Positions 57,955-64,000 of a stretch of DNA of 64,000 nucleotides are shown one piece after another (position 1 is the stretch's first letter; each line of letters opens with the position of its first letter). Made by a program: the position numbers and the translations under genes. The notes beneath the pieces are model-generated. The model was not told where the DNA came from and did not search any database. It saw only the letters and a list, made by a program, of their open reading frames with translations. This stretch comes from Saccharopolyspora endophytica. Its GTDB lineage: Bacteria; Actinomycetota; Actinomycetes; Mycobacteriales; Pseudonocardiaceae. Location of the stretch: positions 186,001-250,000 of the forward strand of contig NZ_JAGPXE010000005.1 of NCBI RefSeq assembly GCF_018070075.1. The letters run 5' to 3'.

Positions 57955-57994
57955 CCCGAGGTGAGGATGGGAACCTTCCTGTCACCGCCTCGGG
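57955..57994 (+). terminator. Hairpin with repeat copy 3' of sdaA
   Basis: CCCGAGGTGA pairs with TCACCGCCTCGGG (small bulge). The apical part is a full dispersed repeat, GTGAGGATGGGAACCTT then CCTGTCAC. It starts eight bases past the sdaA stop. Confidence 0.7.
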
Positions 57995-58069
57995 TCGCTT
58001 CGCTGCGCTGACCTGCGGAATCCGAAACCTCCTGCGATCGGCGGGGGGGGATACTTGCGCACCATTGGG

Positions 58070-58098
58070 TTGTGCACAACTGAATTGTGCACTACTGT
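58070..58098 (+). promoter_or_regulatory. OhrR operator and promoter of ohrR-ohr
   Basis: TGCACAA-CTGAA-TTGTGCA (58073-58091) is a perfect 7-base inverted repeat. Its centre ACAACTGAATTGT differs at one position from the Bacillus-type OhrR site ACAATTnAATTGT. It overlaps a promoter TTGTGC-N17-TACTGT (58070-58098). The -10 is seven bases before the ohrR GTG, so the transcript may be leaderless and autoregulated. Confidence 0.72.
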
Positions 58099-58105
58099 TC
58101 TTCTC

Positions 58106-58579
58106 GTGACGACGGAATCGGGATCGACGCTGGACCGGCTGCTCTGCTTCGCGCTGCACAGCGCGTCGCGGGCCTTCACCAACCTCTACCGGCCGTTCCT
58201 CGACGAGGCCGGCCTGACCTACCCGCAGTACCTCGTGATGCTGGTGCTGTGGGAGCGCGAGTCGGTGACGGTCAAGGAGCTGGGAGGCCTGCTCCGGCTC
58301 GATTCGGGAACGTTGTCGCCGCTGCTGAAACGACTCCAGACCCGCGGGCTGCTCGCCCGCGCGCGCAGCGAGGCCGACGAGCGGTCCGTTCGCGTCGAGG
58401 TCACCGACGAAGGACGCGCGTTGTGGCAGCAGGCGCGCGACATCCCGCAGCGGATGGTCTCCGCCACCGGGATGGACCTCGGCGAGGTCGAGCAGCTGCG
58501 GTCCACATTGGAGAACCTGACGACCACGTTGAACGACGCGGCACGCCGGGTCACCGAGAATCGGGAGACGAAGCGATGA
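58106..58579 (+). CDS. ohrR: OhrR organic-peroxide-sensing repressor (MarR family)
   Basis: 157-residue winged-helix repressor. The peroxidatic cysteine is Cys14 in LDRLLCFALHSASRAF, and the DNA-binding region is TVKELGGLLRLDSGTLSPLLKRL. Oxidation of the Cys releases it from DNA. GTG 58106 fits the family N-terminus; a longer frame upstream would cover the operator. The stop overlaps ohr by four bases. Confidence 0.92.
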   Translation: MTTESGSTLDRLLCFALHSASRAFTNLYRPFLDEAGLTYPQYLVMLVLWERESVTVKELGGLLRLDSGTLSPLLKRLQTRGLLARARSEADERSVRVEVTDEGRALWQQARDIPQRMVSATGMDLGEVEQLRSTLENLTTTLNDAARRVTENRETKR

Positions 58580-58992
58580 CAGTTCTCTACACGGCGGAGG
58601 CCACCGCTACCGGCGAAGGTCGCAGCGGACGCACCCGCACCTCGGACGGCTTGGTCGACCTCGAACTGGCCATCCCCAAGGAGATGGGCGGCCCCGGCGG
58701 CGCCACCAACCCCGAGCAGCTGTTCGCGGCCGGTTATTCCGCCTGCTTCCACAGCGCACTCCAGCTGGTCGCCCGCAAGCAGAAGGTCGACATCGAAGGC
58801 TCCACGGTCACCGCCGAGGTCGGGATCGGCCCGAACGGCGACGGAGGCTTCGCCCTCAACGTCGCTCTCCTCGTCGAACTGCCCGGCGTGCCCGAAGAGC
58901 AGGCTCAGCAGCTCGCCGAAGCCGCGGACGCGGTGTGCCCGTACTCCAACGCGGTGCGCGGCAACATCGCCCTGGAAGTCCGCGTCGCCTAG
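58576..58992 (+). CDS. ohr: Organic hydroperoxide resistance peroxidase
   Basis: Reduces organic hydroperoxides with lipoyl-protein electrons. The 138-residue protein has the two catalytic cysteines, Cys57 (GYSACFHSA) and Cys121 (VCPYSNAVRGN), in the Ohr/OsmC fold, plus TNPEQLFAAGY. Translationally coupled to ohrR. Its 3' end overlaps the next (minus-strand) gene by four bases. Confidence 0.94.
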   Translation: MTVLYTAEATATGEGRSGRTRTSDGLVDLELAIPKEMGGPGGATNPEQLFAAGYSACFHSALQLVARKQKVDIEGSTVTAEVGIGPNGDGGFALNVALLVELPGVPEEQAQQLAEAADAVCPYSNAVRGNIALEVRVA

Positions 58993-59315
58993 GCGAACAG
59001 GACGTACACCGCGCCGGTCGCCCCGGCGAGCATCGCCAGCACCGCTGTCGCGGCGGGCAAAGCCCCGCCCGGCAGCGGTGCTTTCGCGCGCAGGCGCCGA
59101 TCGCTGCGGTGATGGCGCCGCCACACCAGCCACGCCACCACCCCGCTGGTCGGCAACGTCGCCAGCGCGCAGACGACCGCGGCCATCGCGCTGTGGTGCG
59201 AGATCAACTTGAGCAGCACCAGCAGGCTCACGGTGAACGCCAACGCCGTGCGCAACCAGGCGAGGGTCGTGCGCTCGATCTGCAACCCCGGATCCCAGGG
59301 CTGGTGCTCAGCCAT
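58989..59315 (-). CDS. DUF202 membrane protein
   Basis: 108-residue protein with the DUF202 signature ERTTLAWLRTALAF and about three helices (LAFTVSLLVLLKLI, AAVVCALATLPTSGVVAWLV, TAVLAMLAGATGAVYVLF). Function unknown. The upstream gene in the same direction, one base away, is a second DUF202 member; the pair may form a membrane heteromer. Confidence 0.8.
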   Translation of the reverse strand: MAEHQPWDPGLQIERTTLAWLRTALAFTVSLLVLLKLISHHSAMAAVVCALATLPTSGVVAWLVWRRHHRSDRRLRAKAPLPGGALPAATAVLAMLAGATGAVYVLFA

Positions 59316-59316
59316 C

Positions 59317-59709
59317 TCAGAACCCGGTCACGAACAGCAGCACGCAGGCCGCCACACCGATCACGCCCAACCCGTAGCCCAGCACAGGAGCCAGGCGCGG
59401 AGCCGGCAGCGGCTTGCCCCGGCGCAGAGCCCGTTCGGTGGCCACCCACCTGGTGAAAGCCGTACCGCTGCACAGAACCCCGGCCAGCAGCAACGCGACC
59501 GCCAGCACCGTGCGGATGTCGCTGGGCTCAGCGGCCACGGCGTTGAGCGCCTCAACACCGACACCACCGGCCATCAGCGCCAACGCGGTGCGGATCCACG
59601 CCAGGAACGTCCGCTCGTTGGCGAGCGTGAACCGGGGGTCGGGCTCGTCGCCCTCCTCGTAGAGCCGTCGCGGCCAGCGCGCGCTCTCGCCTTCGCCATC
59701 GGTCGCCAT
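59317..59709 (-). CDS. DUF202 membrane protein (YidH-like)
   Basis: 130-residue protein with NERTFLAWIRTALALMAGGVGVEAL, the YidH/DUF202 signature, and three helices. First gene of the two-gene DUF202 unit. Function unknown; the charged N-terminus (WPRRLYEEGDEPDPRF) is typical. Confidence 0.82.
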   Translation of the reverse strand: MATDGEGESARWPRRLYEEGDEPDPRFTLANERTFLAWIRTALALMAGGVGVEALNAVAAEPSDIRTVLAVALLLAGVLCSGTAFTRWVATERALRRGKPLPAPRLAPVLGYGLGVIGVAACVLLFVTGF

Positions 59710-59940
59710 GACCTCACGTTATCTCGTCCGAACGGCGCAACCAGAGCCAGTGCCCTGCGGGAATGATGGGGCGCACATCACGTCCCGGTCGATCCAGTGC
59801 GTGGGAAAAGGGCTGGACGTTTCCCCGACGACCGGAGATCGTTGGCGTGGACCTCAGCGCCGCGCGTCCCGCCCGAATGCATCGAGGTTCCCCTCGACCA
59901 CTCGGGCGGTCGACGCCCGCGAGCGAAAACTGGAGGTCGG

Positions 59941-61242
59941 ATGGCCGTCGGAGTCGCGCACCCCGACAAGTCCACGGTGCGCAAGGCGGCCTTCGCCAGC
60001 GCGGTCGGCAACACCATCGAGCTCTACGACTTCCTGATCTACGGCACCGCGGCCGGCCTGGTGTTCAACAAGCTGTTCTTCCCCTCCGGTGATCCGTGGG
60101 TGGGGGCGCTGCTGGCGTTCGCGACCTTCGGCGCGGGATTCCTGGCCCGCCCGCTCGGCGCGGCGGTGATCGGTCACTTCGGCGACCTCGTCGGCCGCAA
60201 GCTCATGCTGGTCATCACCCTCAGCGTCACCGGCGTGTGCACGGCCGCGATCGGCCTGCTGCCCACCTACCAGCAGGTCGGCGTGTGGGCTCCGGCGATG
60301 TTGGTGGCGCTGCGACTCGTCCAGGGGTTCTTCCTCGGCGGTGAGCAGGGCGGCGCCGTGCTGATGGCCGTCGAACACGCACCCGCCCACCGGCACGGGT
60401 GGTACGGCGGGTGGACCTTCATCGGCTCCCCGACCGGCATGTTCCTCGCCACCGGCGCATTCGCCGCCGCCACCGCGATCTCCGGCGAGCAGTTCCTGGA
60501 GTGGGGGTGGAGGGTGCCGTTCCTGCTGAGCCTGGTGCTGGTCGGCGTCGGCCTCTACGTCCGGCTGCGCCTGGCCGAAAGCCCCGAGTTCGCCGCCATC
60601 CGGCAGCGCGGCGAGCGCGCACGACTGCCCGTCGCCGAAGCGTTCGCCACCGCCTGGCGGCAGATCCTGCTCGCCGCAGGCGTGAACCTCGGGTTCAACG
60701 CGTTCATCTTCATCATGACCACGTTCCTGCTGACCTACGGCACCGAGAAGGTCGGAGTCACCAGGGACGTGATGCTGCTGGGCAGCCTCGCCGGTTCGGC
60801 CGCCCAGATCGCCGGAATCCTGCTGTTCTCGCACCTGTCGGACCGGCTCGGCCGCACGCAGGTGATGCTCGGCGGGGGAACCTTCCTCGCGGCGTTCGCC
60901 TTCCCGCTGTTCTGGCTCATCGACACCGGCAGCCCGGCGCTGATCGTGCTCGCGATGATCGTGGGGTACGGCGGCGCGGCCGCGGTGTTCGGGCCGATGG
61001 CGGCCTTCTGCGCGGAACTGTTCCCCACCAGGGTTCGCTACACCGGTGTGTCGCTGGGCTACCAGAGCGGATCGGTTCTCGGCGGCGGCTTGTCGCCCGT
61101 GGTGGCCACCGCGCTGCTGACCGGTTCCGGCGGGCAGTCCTGGCCCATCTCGGCGTACCTGGTCTTCGGCGCGGCGATCACCATCGTCTGCCTGGCCCTC
61201 ACCGGTGAACCGACCCGCTGGTCCCGCCGCGACGAGAAGTGA
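59941..61242 (+). CDS. MHS-family (metabolite:H+ symporter) MFS transporter
   Basis: 433-residue, 12-helix permease. Signatures: SAVGNTIELYDFLIYGTAAG, RPLGAAVIGHFGDLVGRK (MFS loop 2-3) and RLVQGFFLGGEQGGAV. Similar to shikimate, alpha-ketoglutarate or proline/betaine carriers; substrate not determinable. ATG 59941 is chosen (GGAGG just upstream); an open frame extends 48 codons 5' without a membrane protein-like sequence. Confidence 0.88.
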   Translation: MAVGVAHPDKSTVRKAAFASAVGNTIELYDFLIYGTAAGLVFNKLFFPSGDPWVGALLAFATFGAGFLARPLGAAVIGHFGDLVGRKLMLVITLSVTGVCTAAIGLLPTYQQVGVWAPAMLVALRLVQGFFLGGEQGGAVLMAVEHAPAHRHGWYGGWTFIGSPTGMFLATGAFAAATAISGEQFLEWGWRVPFLLSLVLVGVGLYVRLRLAESPEFAAIRQRGERARLPVAEAFATAWRQILLAAGVNLGFNAFIFIMTTFLLTYGTEKVGVTRDVMLLGSLAGSAAQIAGILLFSHLSDRLGRTQVMLGGGTFLAAFAFPLFWLIDTGSPALIVLAMIVGYGGAAAVFGPMAAFCAELFPTRVRYTGVSLGYQSGSVLGGGLSPVVATALLTGSGGQSWPISAYLVFGAAITIVCLALTGEPTRWSRRDEK

Positions 61243-61250
61243 CCGCGGGC

Positions 61251-61308
61251 CGGTGAATACCCCGCGACGGCCGGGTTCACCGATGACAGGAAGGTTCCCA
61301 CGCTCGCG
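61251..61308. terminator. Hairpin and repeat copy between convergent genes
   Basis: CGGTGAA (61251-61257) pairs with TTCACCG (61276-61282) just after the MHS gene. It is followed by a repeat copy TGACAGGAAGGTTCCC (61284-61299), which ends shortly before the stop of the convergent AMP-binding gene. Confidence 0.6.
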
Positions 61309-61311
61309 CGG

Positions 61312-62646
61312 TCACAAGGCCAAGGGCATGTCGCCGCCGAACAGCTCCGGCTTGTGCCCGGTGATCGTGAGGTACCCGTCCGCGTCGAGCTCGCCGACGT
61401 CGCCCGTGGACAGCCAGCCCTCCGCGTCGATGACGGGACGGATCATCCCGTCGGCCTCCAGGTAGCCCGCGCACACCAGCGGCCCGCGCACCAGCACTTC
61501 GCCGTCGGGAGCGATGCGCACCTCCATGCCGGGCATCGCGCGACCGACCGTGCCGGTGCGACGGGCCTCGGGACGATTCGTGGTGGCACACCCGGTCGTC
61601 TCGATCAGGCCCCACAGCTCGCAGACGTCCAGCCCGACGCCGTTGAACAGCTCCAGCACCTCGGGGTCGAGGGGGCCGGAACCGACCGACGGCCACACCG
61701 TCCGGTCCAGCCCGACGCGAGCCCGCACCCGCTCGCGATCGCGCGGCGTTCGGCGCTGCTCCGCCGGAACGCCGCGCAGCAGACCGGCCAGCTGCGACCA
61801 CACCTGCGGGGAGGCGAAGAACAGCGCGGGACGGGCCCTCGGCAGCTCGTTGAGCACCTCGTCGCGGTCACCGCAGAAGTGCACGTGCGCGGCGTCGTGG
61901 ATCGCCGCGTAGACGCCCACGACGCGTTCGGCGATGTGGCTCAGCGGCAAGTAGCTCAGGCGCGCGGTGTGGGGTTCGGGGCGGGTGAGGTGGTGCAGCG
62001 CGGCGGCGGCGAAGCAGATGTTGCTGTGGGTCAGCACCACGCCCTTGAGCCGGTCGCTGTCCTCGCTCGGGTAGATGATGGCCGCCGGTGTGGCAGGGGT
62101 GACCGGTGCGCTTTCCCGCTGCAGCAGACCGGGGTCCTCGCGCAGTCGTTGCGCACCGTGTCTTCGCAGGTCGTCCCAGGTTCGGAAGCGGCGGTCCGCG
62201 CTGATCATCACGGCTTCGTCGAGCACCACGACGTGCTCGACCGTGCTGTCGTTGCGCAGCGCTTTCGCCCACCGCCGGAGCTGGTCGTTGCTCTCCAGCA
62301 CCACCACTCGGGCGCGGCTGTGGGTGGCGATCCCGTGCACCTGGTCCTGGCTCAGCGCCGGGTGCAAGGTGCTGGGAACCGCGCCCAGGTGCGTCGCGGC
62401 GACGTCTGCGAGCCAGTGCTCGGCCCGGTTGGACATCATCAGCAGGATCGTCTGGCCGCGCTGCAGACCGAGTTCGCTGAGCGCGGCGGCCAGCAGCTCG
62501 ACCTCCTCGCCCGCCTGCTTCCAGGTGAGGGTCCGGTCGTTGTCGGTCAGCGCGGGCTGGTCCGGGAACTGCGCGGTGTTGCGGGAGAACAGTCGTGGGA
62601 TCGTCGTTTCCAGTGCTGCCTCGGCCCAGTCGTCGCAGGTGCTCAT
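61312..62646 (-). CDS. Truncated, degenerate AMP-binding (acyl-CoA synthetase-like) protein
   Basis: A 444-residue relative of long-chain fatty-acid-CoA ligases. The phosphate-binding motif (normally YTSGTTGxPKG) reads YPSEDSDRLKG at 192-202, the YGLTET motif is WGLIETTGC, and the STGDVGELDADGYLTITGHKPEL motif has His-Lys-Pro in place of the usual Arg-Lys-x. The protein stops soon after, so the C-terminal lid domain with the catalytic lysine (about 100-150 residues) is missing. Probably not an active ligase; it could be a pseudoenzyme or decaying gene. ATG at 62646. Confidence 0.8.
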   Translation of the reverse strand: MSTCDDWAEAALETTIPRLFSRNTAQFPDQPALTDNDRTLTWKQAGEEVELLAAALSELGLQRGQTILLMMSNRAEHWLADVAATHLGAVPSTLHPALSQDQVHGIATHSRARVVVLESNDQLRRWAKALRNDSTVEHVVVLDEAVMISADRRFRTWDDLRRHGAQRLREDPGLLQRESAPVTPATPAAIIYPSEDSDRLKGVVLTHSNICFAAAALHHLTRPEPHTARLSYLPLSHIAERVVGVYAAIHDAAHVHFCGDRDEVLNELPRARPALFFASPQVWSQLAGLLRGVPAEQRRTPRDRERVRARVGLDRTVWPSVGSGPLDPEVLELFNGVGLDVCELWGLIETTGCATTNRPEARRTGTVGRAMPGMEVRIAPDGEVLVRGPLVCAGYLEADGMIRPVIDAEGWLSTGDVGELDADGYLTITGHKPELFGGDMPLAL

Positions 62647-62803
62647 CGCAGCCGATCTCCCCTCGCCCCGAACAGCGGTTGCGATTGACGCGCGTTGAGG
62701 CGATGAAACCTGATCAGGCCCGGTCGAAACCAGCGCCGAAAGCTGGAATCACGTTCCGACGAACCGGTTCACTTCACTGATTTTCCGGAAATAACGGGAG
62801 GAA

Positions 62804-63529
62804 TCAGACGTGGTCGCGGATGACGTCGTTGACGGCGTGCTGAAAGCCGTTGACCAGCACCTGGATGGTCAGGGGCCGGAGCTGGTCGGTCACCACGCGC
62901 ACCCGCTCGCGCTCGTCCTCCGGGCGTCCGTGCTCCATGTAGGGCCGCAGCACGTTCTCCGCGAACAGCTCCCGCAGCTCGGTGGCGATCTGCGCGGTGT
63001 GCCGCTCGACGATCCCCTTGGCCTGCACCAGCATCTCCAGCGGCAGCTCCAGGTCGAGGATCTGCAGGCCCACTCCCAGCATCGCCGGGCTGGGCAGCCG
63101 CAGCTTGTCGGAATCGTCGATGCGCTGCAGGATCCCCAGCTCCACCAGGTGCGCGACCAGATCGTCGTCCAGGTGGCGGCCTGCACGGCGGTCCAGCTCG
63201 TGGCGGTCGAGGTCTTCGGCGTGCTCGTCGGTCCACGGCGCGATCAGCGCGCGCTGCAGGGCGAGTTCCTCCGGTGAGGAGCCCTCGGGGATGCGCTGCA
63301 GGTGCCGCTCGATCGCGGACAGGGTGAACCCGAGGGTCTGCAGCTCGCGGATCAGATCCAGTCGCGCGAGGTGTTCAGCGCCGTAGAGTCCGAGACGGCC
63401 GCGCAGGCGGGGAGCCGGCAGCAGGCCGCGCGACGAGTAGAACCGGACCGTTCGCACGGTCACTCCGGCACGGGCGGCCAGTTCGTCGATGGTGAGCTCT
63501 TCGTCCGCAGTTCGGAGCATGCCGGTCAC
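62804..63529 (-). CDS. MerR-family transcriptional regulator
   Basis: A 241-residue protein with an N-terminal MerR helix-turn-helix (LTIDELAARAGVTVRTVRFYSSRGLLPAP) and a long C-terminal effector region without cysteines, so it senses an organic ligand rather than a metal. Divergent from the acyl-CoA racemase-type gene and next to an acyl-CoA ligase-like gene; acyl-CoA metabolism is the likely context. ATG start; a downstream ATG is three codons away. Confidence 0.82.
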   Translation of the reverse strand: MTGMLRTADEELTIDELAARAGVTVRTVRFYSSRGLLPAPRLRGRLGLYGAEHLARLDLIRELQTLGFTLSAIERHLQRIPEGSSPEELALQRALIAPWTDEHAEDLDRHELDRRAGRHLDDDLVAHLVELGILQRIDDSDKLRLPSPAMLGVGLQILDLELPLEMLVQAKGIVERHTAQIATELRELFAENVLRPYMEHGRPEDERERVRVVTDQLRPLTIQVLVNGFQHAVNDVIRDHV

Positions 63530-63545
63530 GTTACTCCTTGACCGC

Positions 63546-63566
63546 TGTTACACCAACGATGTAACA
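63546..63566. promoter_or_regulatory. MerR-type operator in divergent promoter region
   Basis: TGTTACA-N7-TGTAACA is a perfect inverted repeat. It lies between TTGACC (63538-63543) and TAACAC (63562-63567), which give an 18-base-spaced plus-strand promoter. It is 17 bases before the MerR-type gene and should control the racemase-type gene. Confidence 0.65.
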
Positions 63567-63648
63567 CTGATTGCGTCATGATTCGCGTGTCGCGTGACAC
63601 AGCGTTGTCCGAGGCTCGGGCTTGGCGCGTCGTGGAGAGGATTCTGTC

Positions 63649-64000
63649 GTGACCGCAACGGGCGGCCCCTTGGCCGGAGTGAAAGTCGTCGAGCTCGCCG
63701 GCCTCGGCCCGGCACCCTTCTGCGCGATGCTGCTGGCCGACCTCGGCGCCGACGTCGTCCGCGTCGACCGACCCGGCGCCGGTGGTGCCGACGACCTGCT
63801 CAACCGGGGCAAGCGGTCTGTGCAGGTCGACCTCAAGCACGAACGAGGCCCGCAAGCGGTCCTCGCACTGGCCCAGGAAGCCGACGTGCTGCTGGAAGGT
63901 CTGCGGCCCGGCGTCACCGAACGGCTCGGAGTCGGCCCCGACCAGTGCTGGGAGCTCAACCCCCGGCTGGTCTACGGGCGCATGACCGGATGGGGACAGG
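63649..64000 (+). CDS. Alpha-methylacyl-CoA racemase / family III CoA-transferase (5' part)
   Basis: Partial; runs off the window at 64000. GTG start with GGAGAGG eight bases upstream. The first 117 codons include LAGVKVVELAGLGPAPFC, MLLADLGADVVRVDR, LNRGKRSVQVDLKHE, EGLRPGVTERLGVGP and NPRLVYGRMTGWGQ, the family III signature. The GLGPAPFCAMLLADLGADVV form is typical of racemases acting on 2-methyl-branched acyl-CoA. Confidence 0.88.
   Translation, partial: MTATGGPLAGVKVVELAGLGPAPFCAMLLADLGADVVRVDRPGAGGADDLLNRGKRSVQVDLKHERGPQAVLALAQEADVLLEGLRPGVTERLGVGPDQCWELNPRLVYGRMTGWGQ

Overview
The window is high-G+C DNA from an actinobacterium, most likely a Pseudonocardiales member close to Saccharopolyspora (an inference from gene content and codon use, not from a marker-gene search). 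Evidence for this is the mycobacterial-style order tmk-mtrA-mtrB-lpqB-comF-hpf-secA, pdtaS and whiB1 close together, a Kgd-type 2-oxoglutarate enzyme, Ni-superoxide dismutase and many GTG/TTG starts. There is no phage, transposase, CRISPR array, rRNA or tRNA.

Layout. 1-9 kb: a partial membrane protein with an alpha/beta-hydrolase motif, thymidylate kinase, the MtrAB-LpqB cell-envelope signalling system and a ComF-like protein. 9-13 kb: ribosome hibernation factor, SecA and, convergent with it, a 24-residue ribosomal protein gene (bL37). 13-19 kb: a biotinyl-domain protein that lacks its modification lysine, the sensor kinase PdtaS, WhiB1 with two CRP-like sites, a diacylglycerol-kinase-family protein, a small membrane protein, an acetyltransferase and a phosphatase. 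19-27 kb: a His-rich duplicated protein, sodN/sodX, an RmlC-type epimerase, malic enzyme, a PAS-GGDEF-EAL protein and a BpsA-like protein.

27-38 kb: an OpuC/ProU-type ABC importer, an IclR regulator and a histidine-degradation operon (hutH, hutU, an M20-family amidase, hutF, hutI). The genes fit a complete route from histidine to glutamate, with the amidase probably replacing HutG and the importer possibly supplying substrate. 38-46 kb: a methyltransferase, a CmtR-like regulator with a metal exporter, a quinone oxidoreductase behind a SoxR-like operator, a small DUF6104-type protein and kgd. 46-52 kb: a fused heterodimer-type ABC exporter and an ABC-2 transporter pair. 52-58 kb: alanine dehydrogenase with a PucR regulator, then a glycine riboswitch controlling gcvH and sdaA; together these handle alanine, glycine and serine. 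58-64 kb: OhrR/Ohr, two DUF202 proteins, an MHS transporter, a truncated and degenerate AMP-binding protein, and a MerR regulator divergent from an incomplete acyl-CoA racemase/CoA-transferase gene.

The most unusual signal is a short dispersed DNA motif, core AAGGTTCCC, with consensus TGRCAGGAAGGTTCCC followed a few bases later by CTCAC. I count 21 exact copies of the 9-base core from 19.2 kb onward and none in the first 19 kb. Intergenic copies lie mostly just 3' of genes, often within hairpins; others are embedded in coding sequence in different reading frames. One cluster is a five-unit tandem array.
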